From Gracilimonas sp965227785 (GTDB lineage Bacteria > Bacteroidota > Rhodothermia > Balneolales > Balneolaceae): a stretch of DNA of 64,000 nt. The DNA lies in assembly GCF_965227785.1 (NCBI RefSeq), contig NZ_OZ245785.1:248001-312000 (forward strand), read 5' to 3'. The translations under genes and the position numbers were made by a program. Shown one piece after another: positions 35,494-43,995 of the stretch. Positions within the stretch are counted from its first letter, which is position 1. Every line of letters begins with the position of its first letter. Under the pieces are notes generated by a model. That model did not search any database, had not been told where the DNA came from, and saw only the letters and a program-made list of their open reading frames with translations.

Positions 35494-35688
35494 GTGTTAC
35501 CTAAAATAATTGACGTTATAATTCTAGCTACCTATATAATTTTTGCCCTGCTAACCATTGTGTTTAGCATCTATTCATTGTACGCACTTCATAGCATTGG
35601 ATTAGTCTATTCTTTCAGTTCATTGGGGCTTGCGTTTTTAACCTGTATGCTTTCCATATTTATAGCAAAGCAATACGGCATGGAATAA
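35494..35688 (+). CDS. Small two-helix membrane protein (holin-like size)
   Basis: A 64-residue protein from GTG 35494 (a longer open frame would run through the terminator). It has two membrane helices (IDVIILATYIIFALLTIVFSIYSLYAL and GLAFLTCMLSIFIA) and a short basic/acidic end. The size and topology suit a holin or a small membrane accessory protein, but no endolysin is nearby. The start is uncertain. Confidence 0.45.
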   Translation: MLPKIIDVIILATYIIFALLTIVFSIYSLYALHSIGLVYSFSSLGLAFLTCMLSIFIAKQYGME

Positions 35689-35689
35689 T

Positions 35690-36547
35690 TTGAGTGGCTT
35701 AGAATCAAAATTTGCGAGAGAAATGAAACCACACACCAATCACGCCACAATTAAAGCCAGCACATTTGGGCTTAATGCCGGTGCATTAAATATAGATAGT
35801 GATGCCCAAACCATAGAGCTCTCCAATGTTGGCTTGTATGCCGGGGTTTCACAAACCATACACTTAGAAGGAATTGATTTACTGGGAGACCAGAGCGCCG
35901 ATATTGACGGCTTAAGAATTGATAAGTATAACTACCTGGTATCAAGTGAATCTGATGTAGGCAATGTATTAAGGGTTGGTGATGACTCAAGTTGGCTGCA
36001 GGTCAGATTTGGCGAAAGTGTTAGCCCATTAGACGAAGGTATTAACCTGAAAACACCTCAGCTAGTCATTGACAATTCAGGTGCAAACTTTAGTGGAACG
36101 CTAACGGCACCGGATGGATCCTTGGGGAGTCTAGATATAGACGATGTATTGACGATGGGGGCAAGTGGTAAAATTACCAATGCTGCAGGAACCTATGAGA
36201 TTACAGATGACCGCATATCTTCAAGAGCTTTTCACTCTGAAACATTTACCATTAATGACAATGATTATGCCGAGTTATCAGAGCCAATAGATGGGTTTGG
36301 GTTTGTCCACGTGCAAAGCTCCGATATAATTAGCTATGCAACCTTTTCAATCCGTACTAGCCCTTCTACAGGAGCGGCTAAACAGCTGGACAGCAATAAT
36401 AAATTTGAAGTGGACTCAACAACCGGAGAGCCTACAGGTACAAGTGGAACAGATGGTAAGATTACACTATTCATAGGGAGTTCAGCCTTATACCTGGAAA
36501 ACAGAAGCGGAGCAAACCGAGAATTTAAAATACTACTAATAACATGA
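35690..36547 (+). CDS. Fibre- or spike-like structural protein
   Basis: A 285-residue beta-rich protein without a signal peptide. The N-terminal half has repeating short strands (GLNAGALNIDSDAQTIELSNVGLYAG, LRVGDDSSWLQVRFGESVSP), then the SGTLTAPDGSLGSLDIDDVLTMGASGKI segment, a common linker pattern in tail fibres. The C-terminal domain (~180-285) has alternating strands and ends REFKILLIT. It is probably a trimeric fibre or head-decoration protein. The start is TTG 35690 or ATG 35723. Its stop overlaps the next gene (ATGA). Confidence 0.55.
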   Translation: MSGLESKFAREMKPHTNHATIKASTFGLNAGALNIDSDAQTIELSNVGLYAGVSQTIHLEGIDLLGDQSADIDGLRIDKYNYLVSSESDVGNVLRVGDDSSWLQVRFGESVSPLDEGINLKTPQLVIDNSGANFSGTLTAPDGSLGSLDIDDVLTMGASGKITNAAGTYEITDDRISSRAFHSETFTINDNDYAELSEPIDGFGFVHVQSSDIISYATFSIRTSPSTGAAKQLDSNNKFEVDSTTGEPTGTSGTDGKITLFIGSSALYLENRSGANREFKILLIT

Positions 36548-37188
36548 GCGCAACAGCACAGCTATTTTTAGAAAACGAAATCTTACTAGCCAGCGACGGC
36601 GCGGAGTGGGATTTTATCACAGGAAAGGAAACTAACCTCAATACGAATAAAAATCATAAGATTAACGAAAGTATTAGCATTGTTTGGATTGGCTCAATGT
36701 ATTTTCTGATGCATATTATAAAAAAACGCACAAAAGACCTTAGAACCGTCAAAGAAGTAGCAGTGGTTACAGGTAATATCTTAAAAGAATTCGTTCCTAA
36801 ATTTCTTGAACATTTTCCAGAGAAAAACCCAGATTACTTGTATGCTATTACTGTTTTGGGATATGACTATACCGGAGAAAGAAAACTATATCAGCTTGCC
36901 CTATTAGAGGACGACAAAGATAATGCTTACAACCCGAGGGAAATTGAGGTTATTACAAATACCTGTAGGGCCGTGGCTTACGACCTTAATTGTTATGACA
37001 CATTCACGAAGATATTACAAGAAGAAATTAACAACACTCCAAAGGCGCTAGAAGATGCATTCAAAAGAGCTTTTATCCGGCTTGTGGATTATTTCAAAGA
37101 ACAGGGTAAGCAAGTTGGAGGGGAATTATTCTTTGAAAGAGTATTCCATCCCAAAGTGCAAAAGATTTTAAGCGCACCTAGAGCCTAG
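36544..37188 (+). CDS. Protein resembling an Ntn-hydrolase (proteasome-type) fold
   Basis: A 214-residue protein coupled by ATGA to the fibre-like gene. It begins MSATAQLFLENEILLASDGAEWDF, resembling proteasome beta subunits, where an N-terminal nucleophile is followed by I-I-x-A-x-D at residue 17. If Met1 is removed, Ser2 becomes residue 1 and the Asp of ASDG falls exactly at residue 17. Further matches are a KI segment (NKNHKINESISIVWIGS) near the proteasome Lys33/glycine region and the near-C-terminal QVGGELFFERV, like the family's VGGP segment. The activity, and even the fold, are inferred from pattern only. Confidence 0.45.
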   Translation: MSATAQLFLENEILLASDGAEWDFITGKETNLNTNKNHKINESISIVWIGSMYFLMHIIKKRTKDLRTVKEVAVVTGNILKEFVPKFLEHFPEKNPDYLYAITVLGYDYTGERKLYQLALLEDDKDNAYNPREIEVITNTCRAVAYDLNCYDTFTKILQEEINNTPKALEDAFKRAFIRLVDYFKEQGKQVGGELFFERVFHPKVQKILSAPRA

Positions 37189-37301
37189 CACCGGGCCGTT
37201 GCAGCCACTAGCAAAGCCACCATTTGATATCGTGCTGTTTCATTATTTTTTTCCTCCGGGAAAGGGGGGTGGGGGTGTGCTTATCTGTAAAATTGATAGT
37301 T

Positions 37302-37955
37302 TTAAAAATAGAAGGTCGTTATTGAGATCGAAATTCTATATAAAAGACATATTACAGCAAACCAAAAAAGTAGGTAAGGAAGTAGCCGGTCCCAAAAACC
37401 CTCTTGATTGAAAAGGTGTTTTTTCAAGCTCCTGTAAATTGGCTTTATCCATTTATGAATTTCAATATCGATTTTGATGAAACCGATGTGCATGTTTTCA
37501 TTATGATTTGTGATTCTTGCCATTATTTGATACACAAATTTATTTCTAAATATTATTTGTTTTAAGCCACCTGAAGGCTGATGCCATACTGCTTTGACAG
37601 CCATATCAGAAATGGTGGGTTTTGAATTATTTTTTATTATTTCTGGATTTTCATGGTAAAACTTATCAATAAGGTTTTTAGCCATTTGGGTTGCCTTATC
37701 ATCTTTAAACAAAAATTCGTTAACGGCAATCCTGAAAGCCTGTATCGATTTTTTATTTATCAGCCTGTATCGTAAAAATGAATAGATGAAAAAAATTAAA
37801 AAAGAAAGATAAACCGCGATTGGGTTCTCAAAACTAATACCCGTTCCAAATAAACTTATCTCATTGTTTATAACCCCTCCACCCAGGACAAAGATTATAA
37901 TTGAAGCAGAGGTTAAGGATAATGTTTTTCCCCTTTTTTGGACCTGTTCGTTCAT
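37302..37955 (-). CDS. Membrane protein at the right end of the element, opposite strand
   Basis: A 217-residue protein with membrane helices at ~12-35 (SLTSASIIIFVLGGGVI), ~45-62 (VYLSFLIFFIYSFL) and ~192-212 (LLPYLLFWFAVICLLY), and a ~125-residue soluble part between helices 2 and 3. It is the only minus-strand gene in the element and so has its own promoter near attR. Such orphan end genes in phages and satellites often act in superinfection exclusion or host defence; nothing in the sequence proves that here. No family recognised. Confidence 0.55.
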   Translation of the reverse strand: MNEQVQKRGKTLSLTSASIIIFVLGGGVINNEISLFGTGISFENPIAVYLSFLIFFIYSFLRYRLINKKSIQAFRIAVNEFLFKDDKATQMAKNLIDKFYHENPEIIKNNSKPTISDMAVKAVWHQPSGGLKQIIFRNKFVYQIMARITNHNENMHIGFIKIDIEIHKWIKPIYRSLKKHLFNQEGFWDRLLPYLLFWFAVICLLYRISISITTFYF

Positions 37956-38098
37956 TTTTAGACTGTCTATAGATTTAGCTGTCTGAAATTAATAGAAGTA
38001 ACATATTAAAAAAAGGAACGTATTCAACCTTGCAGCTATTTACAATTCTTTGAAAGTAAATTCGTAATTTAGACAGGCAGAGAAATTAGATATTCATA

Positions 38099-38120
38099 TT
38101 TGTTGTTATACTGTTACTTT
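38099..38120. promoter_or_regulatory. Right arm-type repeats
   Basis: TTTGTTGTTAT (38099-38109) and TGTTACTTT (38112-38120) repeat the motifs found at the left end. They lie ~60 bp inside attR, as arm sites for the integrase would. Confidence 0.5.
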
Positions 38121-38181
38121 GCACTAAAAAGGGCCGAGCTAAATAATTGATATTAAACCAATTAACATTTCTTAAGTTAAT

Positions 38182-38198
38182 ATCAACGTATATTCACG
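38182..38198 (+). other. Right attachment site (attR core)
   Basis: The second copy of ATCAACGTATATTCACG, matching 28844-28860 exactly, with different flanks. Confidence 0.88.
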
Positions 38199-38220
38199 TG
38201 TCATCAAGAATCATCAATAA
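38182..38220 (+). pseudogene. Displaced original 3' end of the FAD oxidoreductase gene
   Basis: Read in the same codon phase as attL, this stretch gives I-N-V-Y-S-R-V-I-K-N-H-Q-stop (TAA at 38218-38220). It has no start and is not expressed as such. It is the natural last 12 codons left behind when the element entered the gene. Confidence 0.85.
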
Positions 38221-38231
38221 AGCAGAATTTT

Positions 38232-38864
38232 TTGGATAACTTTTCACCCAATACCCAATTTTCCGTATTTCCGCCGGTAATTAAAAACCTGTTGATTATA
38301 AACGCGCTGGCGTTCCTGCTCACCAAGCAGCTCTTTGGTTCCGGCTGGACACCGATTGGAGCTGCCATTGCCCCTTATTTAGTGTTGAATCCGCTGGGGG
38401 AAGGTTTCATGCCGTGGCAGCTTGTAACCTACATGTTTTTGCATGCCGATTTAAGCCACATTTTCCTGAACCTGTTTGCACTGTGGATATTTGGTCAGGC
38501 TATTGAAAACCTCTGGGGCTCAAAACGGTTTCTCATTTATTATATGCTGACCGGCGTGGGGGCGGCCATCATCCATATGTTTATTGGTGGTTATTTTGCT
38601 TACACCTTGGGTGCATCCGGCGCGGTTTTTGGTATTCTGTTGGCCTTCGGAATGATGTTTCCTGATCGGTACATTATGCTTTTAATACCTCCCATTCCGA
38701 TAAAGGCAAAATACTTTGTCGGATTTTATGGGTTGTTCGAATTGTTTAATGGTTTGGCAATGCCCAACAGCGGAGTGGCCCATTTTGCCCACTTAGGGGG
38801 CTTGGTGGTTGGTTTCATCCTGATCAAATACTGGGGACTTAAAAAACCGGAATACTATGGCTAA
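38232..38864 (+). CDS. Rhomboid-family intramembrane serine protease
   Basis: A 210-residue, six-helix membrane protein. It has the rhomboid motifs: an N-terminal LVTYMFLHADLSHIFLNLFALWIFG segment, the catalytic serine in LGASGAVFGILLAFG and the catalytic histidine in VAHFAHLGGLVVGF. The start appears to be TTG 38232 because no ATG precedes the conserved region. The next rhomboid gene overlaps its end by 8 bp. Substrate unknown. Confidence 0.88.
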   Translation: MDNFSPNTQFSVFPPVIKNLLIINALAFLLTKQLFGSGWTPIGAAIAPYLVLNPLGEGFMPWQLVTYMFLHADLSHIFLNLFALWIFGQAIENLWGSKRFLIYYMLTGVGAAIIHMFIGGYFAYTLGASGAVFGILLAFGMMFPDRYIMLLIPPIPIKAKYFVGFYGLFELFNGLAMPNSGVAHFAHLGGLVVGFILIKYWGLKKPEYYG

Positions 38865-39765
38865 TGGACCTTCATTTTTTACCGGTGGAAACATGAACAG
38901 CGGCAACTACGATTCGTTTGGGAACGCATTCAAACGAGGCTTTATGCGTATGCCGGTTGCTATCCGGACGATTATTGCGATAAACGCAGTGGTTTTTGTT
39001 ATTCAGATGCTGGGCGGACAAACCCTCAACAACTGGGTGGTTCCGGCCCTTGGTTTTGATCCTTCCTTCCCGACTTTTCTAACGCAGCCCTGGCGGTTGA
39101 TTACCTATATGTTTTTGCATGGAGGGTTTCTCCACTTCTTATTTAATATGCTTTGGCTCTGGTGGATGGGTAGAGCCGTTGAGGAAACGCTGGGCCCAAG
39201 ATCATTTACAGTCATATATTTTGGAGCCGGAATTTTGGGAGCTCTGCTTGATGCAGGAATAGCTCAGGTATTTGGAACTGCCTTGGTGATTGGAGCTTCA
39301 GGAGCGGTAACGGGGATACTGGTGGCTTTCGCAATGCTTTTTCCCACTGCTCCCATAATGCTGTTTTTATTCCCGCCCATTCAGGCCCGCTTCTTTGTGG
39401 CCGGGTGGATTGCCATTGATATCTTGTTTCTTGGAAGTTCAGATGGTGTAGCTCGACTCGTACACCTTGGTGGGGCTTTGGGTGGATATTTATTAGTGAA
39501 AGCTCATCAAAACGGAACCGACCTGAGTATGGTTATCCGTTACGTAGAATATATGTTTGGTAAAGTGAAGCCGGCCGGTAAACCCGGTTCCGGGTCAAAG
39601 CGACCACGAAATAAGAACATGCATATCGTTCAGGATGCGGAAATTGTAGAAGAGATGGATCAATCAGAATTGGATGCCATTTTGGAGAAGATTTCCAAGA
39701 AAGGATATGATTCGCTTTCTCAGGAAGAAAAAAGAAAACTATTTGAATTAAGTAAGAAAGATTAG
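38857..39765 (+). CDS. Second rhomboid-family protease with a C-terminal cytoplasmic tail
   Basis: A 302-residue protein with LITYMFLHGGFLHFLFNMLWLWWMGRAVE, the catalytic serine in IGASGAVTGILVAFAML and the catalytic histidine in ARLVHLGGALGGYLL. Beyond residue ~230 a soluble tail ends in a short helical motif (ELDAILEKISKKGYDSLSQEEKRKLFELSKK). This type of tail is common in Bacteroidota rhomboids. The tandem pair may act on different substrates or together. Confidence 0.88.
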   Translation: MANGPSFFTGGNMNSGNYDSFGNAFKRGFMRMPVAIRTIIAINAVVFVIQMLGGQTLNNWVVPALGFDPSFPTFLTQPWRLITYMFLHGGFLHFLFNMLWLWWMGRAVEETLGPRSFTVIYFGAGILGALLDAGIAQVFGTALVIGASGAVTGILVAFAMLFPTAPIMLFLFPPIQARFFVAGWIAIDILFLGSSDGVARLVHLGGALGGYLLVKAHQNGTDLSMVIRYVEYMFGKVKPAGKPGSGSKRPRNKNMHIVQDAEIVEEMDQSELDAILEKISKKGYDSLSQEEKRKLFELSKKD

Positions 39766-39771
39766 GGCATT

Positions 39772-41007
39772 ATGTCGGCAATTAAGAGACGTAAATCAAT
39801 ACAGGTAATGGTTGGGGATGTTCCCGTGGGTGGAGATGCACCTATCGTGGTTCAATCTATGACAAACACCGATACAGCTGATATCGACGAAACAGCTGAT
39901 CAGATTGAACATCTACACCGGGCCGGTTCTGAGCTGGTTCGTATCACTGTGAACAATGATGCGGCGGCAAAAGCAGTTCCTCACATCAAAGAGAAATTAA
40001 TGAACCGGGGAGTAACCGTACCTATTATTGGTGATTTTCATTACAACGGGCATAAGTTACTTACTCAGTATCCCGATATGGCCGAGGCATTAGCCAACTT
40101 CCGTATTAACCCGGGTAACACCGGTACCAAGACTCGCGATGAAAACTTTACCACCATCGTTGAGCAAGCTATAAGGTATGATAAGTCGGTTAGAATTGGG
40201 GTAAATTGGGGATCGCTGGATCAGCAACTCCTTGCTGACAAAATGGATGCCAACAATGAACTGCCTAAACCCAAGTCGGCTAAAGAAGTTATGCTGGACA
40301 CCATGGTGGAAAGTGCCAAACGTTCGTCCAAATTAGCCGAAGAAGTAGGTCTTCCTTCCAATAAAATCATTATCAGCTGTAAAATGTCCGGCGTGCAGGA
40401 TGTGATTACCGTATATGAGCGAATTGCCAAAGAAGTAGATTACCCGCTCCACGTGGGGCTGACTGAAGCCGGAATGGGGATGAAGGGTATAGTGGCCAGT
40501 TCGGCAGCATTATCCGTAATTCTGCAGCAGGGAATAGGGGATACCATCAGAGTTTCCCTGACTCCACAGCCCGGAGCTGATCGTGCCCTGGAAGTTCAGG
40601 TAGCTCAACAGATCCTTCAATCACTCAAAATAAGAAGTTTTATCCCGCAGGTAACTTCCTGTCCGGGATGTGGACGAACCAAAAGTACCTACTTTCAGGA
40701 GTTGGCAGAAGAAATTCAGGATTATATTGTTGAATCGATGCCGGTTTGGAGAAAAGCGTATCCCGGAGTTGAGAAAATGGATGTGGCTGTAATGGGGTGC
40801 GTGGTAAATGGTCCCGGGGAATCCAGAAATGCCAATATTGGTATTTCTCTGCCCGGAACATTCGAAGAGCCTAAGGCACCTGTTTATATTGATGGAGAGC
40901 ACTCAACAACATTGAGAGGGGATAATATAGGACAGGAATTCCGGGATATTCTGGATAACTATATCCGGAAAAATTACGGAAAGAAGAAAGCGGTTACCCC
41001 TGAATAA
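39772..41007 (+). CDS. ispG: 4-hydroxy-3-methylbut-2-en-1-yl diphosphate synthase
   Basis: A 411-residue TIM-barrel iron-sulfur protein. It begins with IQVMVGDVPVGGDAPIVVQSMTNTDTAD and ends with the 4Fe-4S cysteines in TSCPGCGRTKSTY and AVMGCVVNGPGESRNANIGIS. It catalyses the sixth step of the MEP pathway to isoprenoids (methylerythritol cyclodiphosphate to HMBPP). It starts 6 bp after the second rhomboid gene. Confidence 0.97.
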   Translation: MSAIKRRKSIQVMVGDVPVGGDAPIVVQSMTNTDTADIDETADQIEHLHRAGSELVRITVNNDAAAKAVPHIKEKLMNRGVTVPIIGDFHYNGHKLLTQYPDMAEALANFRINPGNTGTKTRDENFTTIVEQAIRYDKSVRIGVNWGSLDQQLLADKMDANNELPKPKSAKEVMLDTMVESAKRSSKLAEEVGLPSNKIIISCKMSGVQDVITVYERIAKEVDYPLHVGLTEAGMGMKGIVASSAALSVILQQGIGDTIRVSLTPQPGADRALEVQVAQQILQSLKIRSFIPQVTSCPGCGRTKSTYFQELAEEIQDYIVESMPVWRKAYPGVEKMDVAVMGCVVNGPGESRNANIGISLPGTFEEPKAPVYIDGEHSTTLRGDNIGQEFRDILDNYIRKNYGKKKAVTPE

Positions 41008-41200
41008 AGAAAAGCCTTGTAAGCACTTTCATGTATTCTCAGGATTTTAATCCCTGAAATGAAAAAATCTTACATTTCTTTTTTGGCTGGTTTATCCAAC
41101 AGCAAATCCGTTGCTGTAACGTTTAAGTTAAGATGCTGTTATATAATCACTAAGGTTCTGTAAATATTTGATCCAGACCTTTAAAACCTCCCTACATTAG

Positions 41201-41212
41201 AAAAGCGCTTTT
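41201..41212. promoter_or_regulatory. Possible LacI-type operator 1
   Basis: The palindrome AAAAGCGCTTTT has the central AGCGCT of LacI-family operators. It lies 34 bp before the stronger site at 41235 and ~85 bp before the TonB receptor start. Confidence 0.45.
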
Positions 41213-41234
41213 TTAGAAAATCTTCTTGAAAAAT

Positions 41235-41248
41235 TGTAAGCGCTTACA
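41235..41248. promoter_or_regulatory. LacI-type operator 2 upstream of the TonB receptor
   Basis: The perfect 14-bp palindrome TGTAAGCGCTTACA, a classic LacI-family half-site pair around a central CG. It lies ~40 bp before the receptor start. The LacI-type regulator encoded at 51005 is the obvious candidate to bind it. Confidence 0.7.
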
Positions 41249-41289
41249 TAACATTATGTTCAAGAACCGGAATAACTAATGTTGGATTA

Positions 41290-43956
41290 ATGCGCTATCT
41301 CTTCATACTCTTTTTTAGCCTTACCACCGCTACTGCTTTTGCTCAATATGGAAAAATTCGGGGTGTGGTTACTGATTTTGAAACGGGTGAAACGGTTATA
41401 GGGGCTAGTGTAATTATTGAGGGGACGTCCAAAGGAGATGCGACCGATGTTAACGGAGAGTATATTATTACGGGAGTTGAGCCGGGCAGCTATAACCTGG
41501 TTGTTTCTTACATTGGTTACAGTCAGACCACAGTAGAGGATGTACGCGTTTCCATTGACCTTACAACAGAAATTGATGTTGAACTGCGGGCTCAGGTATT
41601 AGAGGGAGAAGAGGTTACGGTTACTGCAGGAAGAGAATTAATCAGGAAAGATGTAACGGCAAGTCTTTCTTCGGTAACCAGTGATCAGATAGAAGCCATT
41701 CCGGTTGAGAATTTTTCGGAAGTAGTAGAACTACAAGCCGGTGTGGTTGATGGTCACTTCAGGGGTGGACGTACCGGTGAAGTAGGGTATTGGGTTGATG
41801 GTGTTCCGGTTACCGATGTATTTGATGGAAGTCTTTCAGCCGGTGTAGAGAATAGTTCGGTAAAAGAAGTACAGGTTGTTACCGGAGCATTTAATGCAGA
41901 ATACGGGCAGGCCATGAGTGGTATCGTGAATATTGTGACCAAAGACGGAAGTAATGAATTTACAGGGTCCGTAAATACTTTTTTAGGTGATTATGTTTCT
42001 ACCCGAACAGACCTTTTCAGAGGCATTGGCCAAGTCAACCCGATTGCCGTTAGAAATGTTGAGGCAAGTCTCGACGGCCCTATTATTAAGGATAAGCTGT
42101 TTTTCTTTGCCAGTGCCCGGTATTTCGGAAACGATGGCTGGTTTTACGGGCGGGAAGTTTTTGACTACAACGATGTAGGCATTAACTCACTTGGTCAGCT
42201 AGGTTTGGTTGATACTTTGGGATCAGGCGATTCATCATTGGTAAACATGAATCCATATGAGAAGTTAAATGCTCAGGTGAAATTGACCTGGCGTCCGGTT
42301 GCAGGAGTGAAGATATCAGCAAATGGTATTTTTGGAGGAGAGGAGTTTAAGAATTACAACCATTCTGCTCAGTTTATGCCTCAATTCTCTCGACAGGAAT
42401 TCACACGTAATTACAGTGCTTATCTGAAAGGTACGCACACGCTTTCAAGTAATACCTATTATGATATAAGTGTGTCGAACACGTACAAGATGTATGAGTC
42501 GTATTTGTTTGAAGATCCGTTTGACTCAAGATACCTGCCCAACGATTATGCCGGATTCCGGGCCAGTAATGTAACGTCAAACTTTATTGTGGGCGGAACC
42601 GATAACGGGCGCACCAGCAGGGAAACCAGCACATTGATTGGTAAGTTTGACATCACCAGTCAGGTAAATAGTGCGAACCAAATTAAAACTGGTGTCGAGT
42701 ACCGGTATCATACACTTAAGTTCAGTGACAAAACATCGATTGTTAACAGTCCTAATGGAGGTGTTGAAACCCTTTTTGTTAACTCTGCCTATGATGTGAA
42801 TCCGATAGAGATTTCAGGATACATTCAGGATAAAGTGGAAATCGGTAACCTGATTATTAATGCCGGGGTTCGTTTTGACTATTTTGACTCTAACTTTAGG
42901 GTATTTACAGATCCAACCGATCCAAATGTAGTATTTGAAGAACAGCGTCCCGAAGATGAGAGCGAGGTATTTGAATCTTCTGAGCCAACCTGGCAATTCA
43001 GTCCACGCTTAGGAATCGCTTTCCCGATTTCAGAAACCGGAGCCCTCCACTTTTCTTATGGGCACTTTTTTCAGATTCCCAACTTTAATCTCCTCTACCA
43101 GAACCCATTTTTTCGACTTGGAAGTGGTTCAGGGCTTATTGGTCTTCTTGGGAACGCCAACCTGAAGCCACAAAAAACGATTAATGGGGAGCTGGGATAT
43201 AAGCAGGAATTAACCAGAAGCTCGGCTGTAGAGGTAACTGCATTTTTCCGGGATATCAGAAATCTTGCCGGTACTGCTACTGATCCGACGGTTGTAGACG
43301 GGACATCTGTCCGTTACGGAATCATCAAAAACTCTGACTTTGGATTTATCAAAGGTGTGGTACTGACATTCGATCAGGGCTTTTCAAACGGATTGTATTT
43401 CACAGCAGACTATACCTTCCAGATTGCCAAGGGAAATGCTTCCGATCCGGCTCAGGCCTACAACGCAGCAGCAGCCAAAACGGAACTCGAAAAAAGAATT
43501 GTACCACTGGATTGGGATCAGCTGCATACTGTTAATCTCACAGCGAACTATACTTCCACCAAGGGGTGGGGGTTCGGAGCTATTTTTAACGCAGGTTCCG
43601 GTTTCCCGTACACACCGGATTACACTCTTCGCAGCGGAACAACACCCCCTTCCGTAAACCCACTGAACAGTCAACGTCGCCCAGCTAAATACAACCTGGA
43701 TTTAAACCTTACCAAGAATTTCGAAATGGGCGACAATCAACGACTTCAGGTTTATGCCAAGATTGATAATGTTCTCGATACCGGGAATGAACAGGGAGTT
43801 TTCTCTGACACAGGGACAGCAGAATATTCACTCTACAGAAATGAAGATCTGAAAACATTCAGGGGAGATATCCGATATCTGAATGAGAATTACGACCGTC
43901 CTGACTTTTATAATGAGCCGCGCCGTGTGGTCTTTGGAGTCCGATATAATTTTTAA
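41290..43956 (+). CDS. TonB-dependent receptor of the maltodextrin locus
   Basis: An 888-residue outer-membrane receptor. It has a signal peptide (to ~19, TATAFA), a carboxypeptidase-like regulatory domain (~20-105, GKIRGVVTDFETGETVIGASVIIEGTSKGDATDVNGEY), a plug domain (VTSDQIEAIPVENFSEVVELQAG, then AFNAEYGQAMSGIVNIVTKDG) and a C-terminal barrel ending in FGVRYNF with a terminal aromatic. It likely imports alpha-glucan oligosaccharides, judging by its neighbours; a SusD partner is not present. Two LacI-type palindromes precede it. Confidence 0.88.
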   Translation: MRYLFILFFSLTTATAFAQYGKIRGVVTDFETGETVIGASVIIEGTSKGDATDVNGEYIITGVEPGSYNLVVSYIGYSQTTVEDVRVSIDLTTEIDVELRAQVLEGEEVTVTAGRELIRKDVTASLSSVTSDQIEAIPVENFSEVVELQAGVVDGHFRGGRTGEVGYWVDGVPVTDVFDGSLSAGVENSSVKEVQVVTGAFNAEYGQAMSGIVNIVTKDGSNEFTGSVNTFLGDYVSTRTDLFRGIGQVNPIAVRNVEASLDGPIIKDKLFFFASARYFGNDGWFYGREVFDYNDVGINSLGQLGLVDTLGSGDSSLVNMNPYEKLNAQVKLTWRPVAGVKISANGIFGGEEFKNYNHSAQFMPQFSRQEFTRNYSAYLKGTHTLSSNTYYDISVSNTYKMYESYLFEDPFDSRYLPNDYAGFRASNVTSNFIVGGTDNGRTSRETSTLIGKFDITSQVNSANQIKTGVEYRYHTLKFSDKTSIVNSPNGGVETLFVNSAYDVNPIEISGYIQDKVEIGNLIINAGVRFDYFDSNFRVFTDPTDPNVVFEEQRPEDESEVFESSEPTWQFSPRLGIAFPISETGALHFSYGHFFQIPNFNLLYQNPFFRLGSGSGLIGLLGNANLKPQKTINGELGYKQELTRSSAVEVTAFFRDIRNLAGTATDPTVVDGTSVRYGIIKNSDFGFIKGVVLTFDQGFSNGLYFTADYTFQIAKGNASDPAQAYNAAAAKTELEKRIVPLDWDQLHTVNLTANYTSTKGWGFGAIFNAGSGFPYTPDYTLRSGTTPPSVNPLNSQRRPAKYNLDLNLTKNFEMGDNQRLQVYAKIDNVLDTGNEQGVFSDTGTAEYSLYRNEDLKTFRGDIRYLNENYDRPDFYNEPRRVVFGVRYNF

Positions 43957-43995
43957 TTGAATACCAATATGCATCTGTTTGATACTCAAAAAAGC

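Larger units (their letters stand above)
28844..38198 (+). mobile_element. Integrated satellite-like element with one HK97-type capsid gene (~9.3 kb)
   Basis: It is bounded by the 17-bp direct repeat ATCAACGTATATTCACG (28844-28860 and 38182-38198). The contents in order are: tyrosine integrase, unknown gene, HTH excisionase-like gene, probable replication gene, three small unknown genes, a structured non-coding region, a small HTH-like gene, major capsid protein, small membrane protein, fibre-like protein, Ntn-hydrolase-like protein and a minus-strand membrane protein. Repeated TTTGTTGTTAT and TGTTACTTT motifs lie inside both ends. The A+T content is visibly higher than in the neighbours, especially at 30079-31122. 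No portal, large terminase, tail-tube or lysis cassette is seen, so it is not a complete prophage. Intact frames suggest it is not decayed. Confidence 0.88.

Noticed and set aside
37199..37411. Small plus-strand gene between the Ntn-like gene and the right end
   Set aside because: Low-complexity G-rich start, no ribosome binding site, and it overlaps the C-terminus of the convincing minus-strand membrane protein.
28844..38198. Complete prophage
   Set aside because: No portal, large terminase, tail tube, tape measure or lysin genes, and only ~9.3 kb long.
41290..43956. Classical SusC of a SusC/SusD pair
   Set aside because: No SusD-like lipoprotein follows; the next gene is a large sorting-domain protein.
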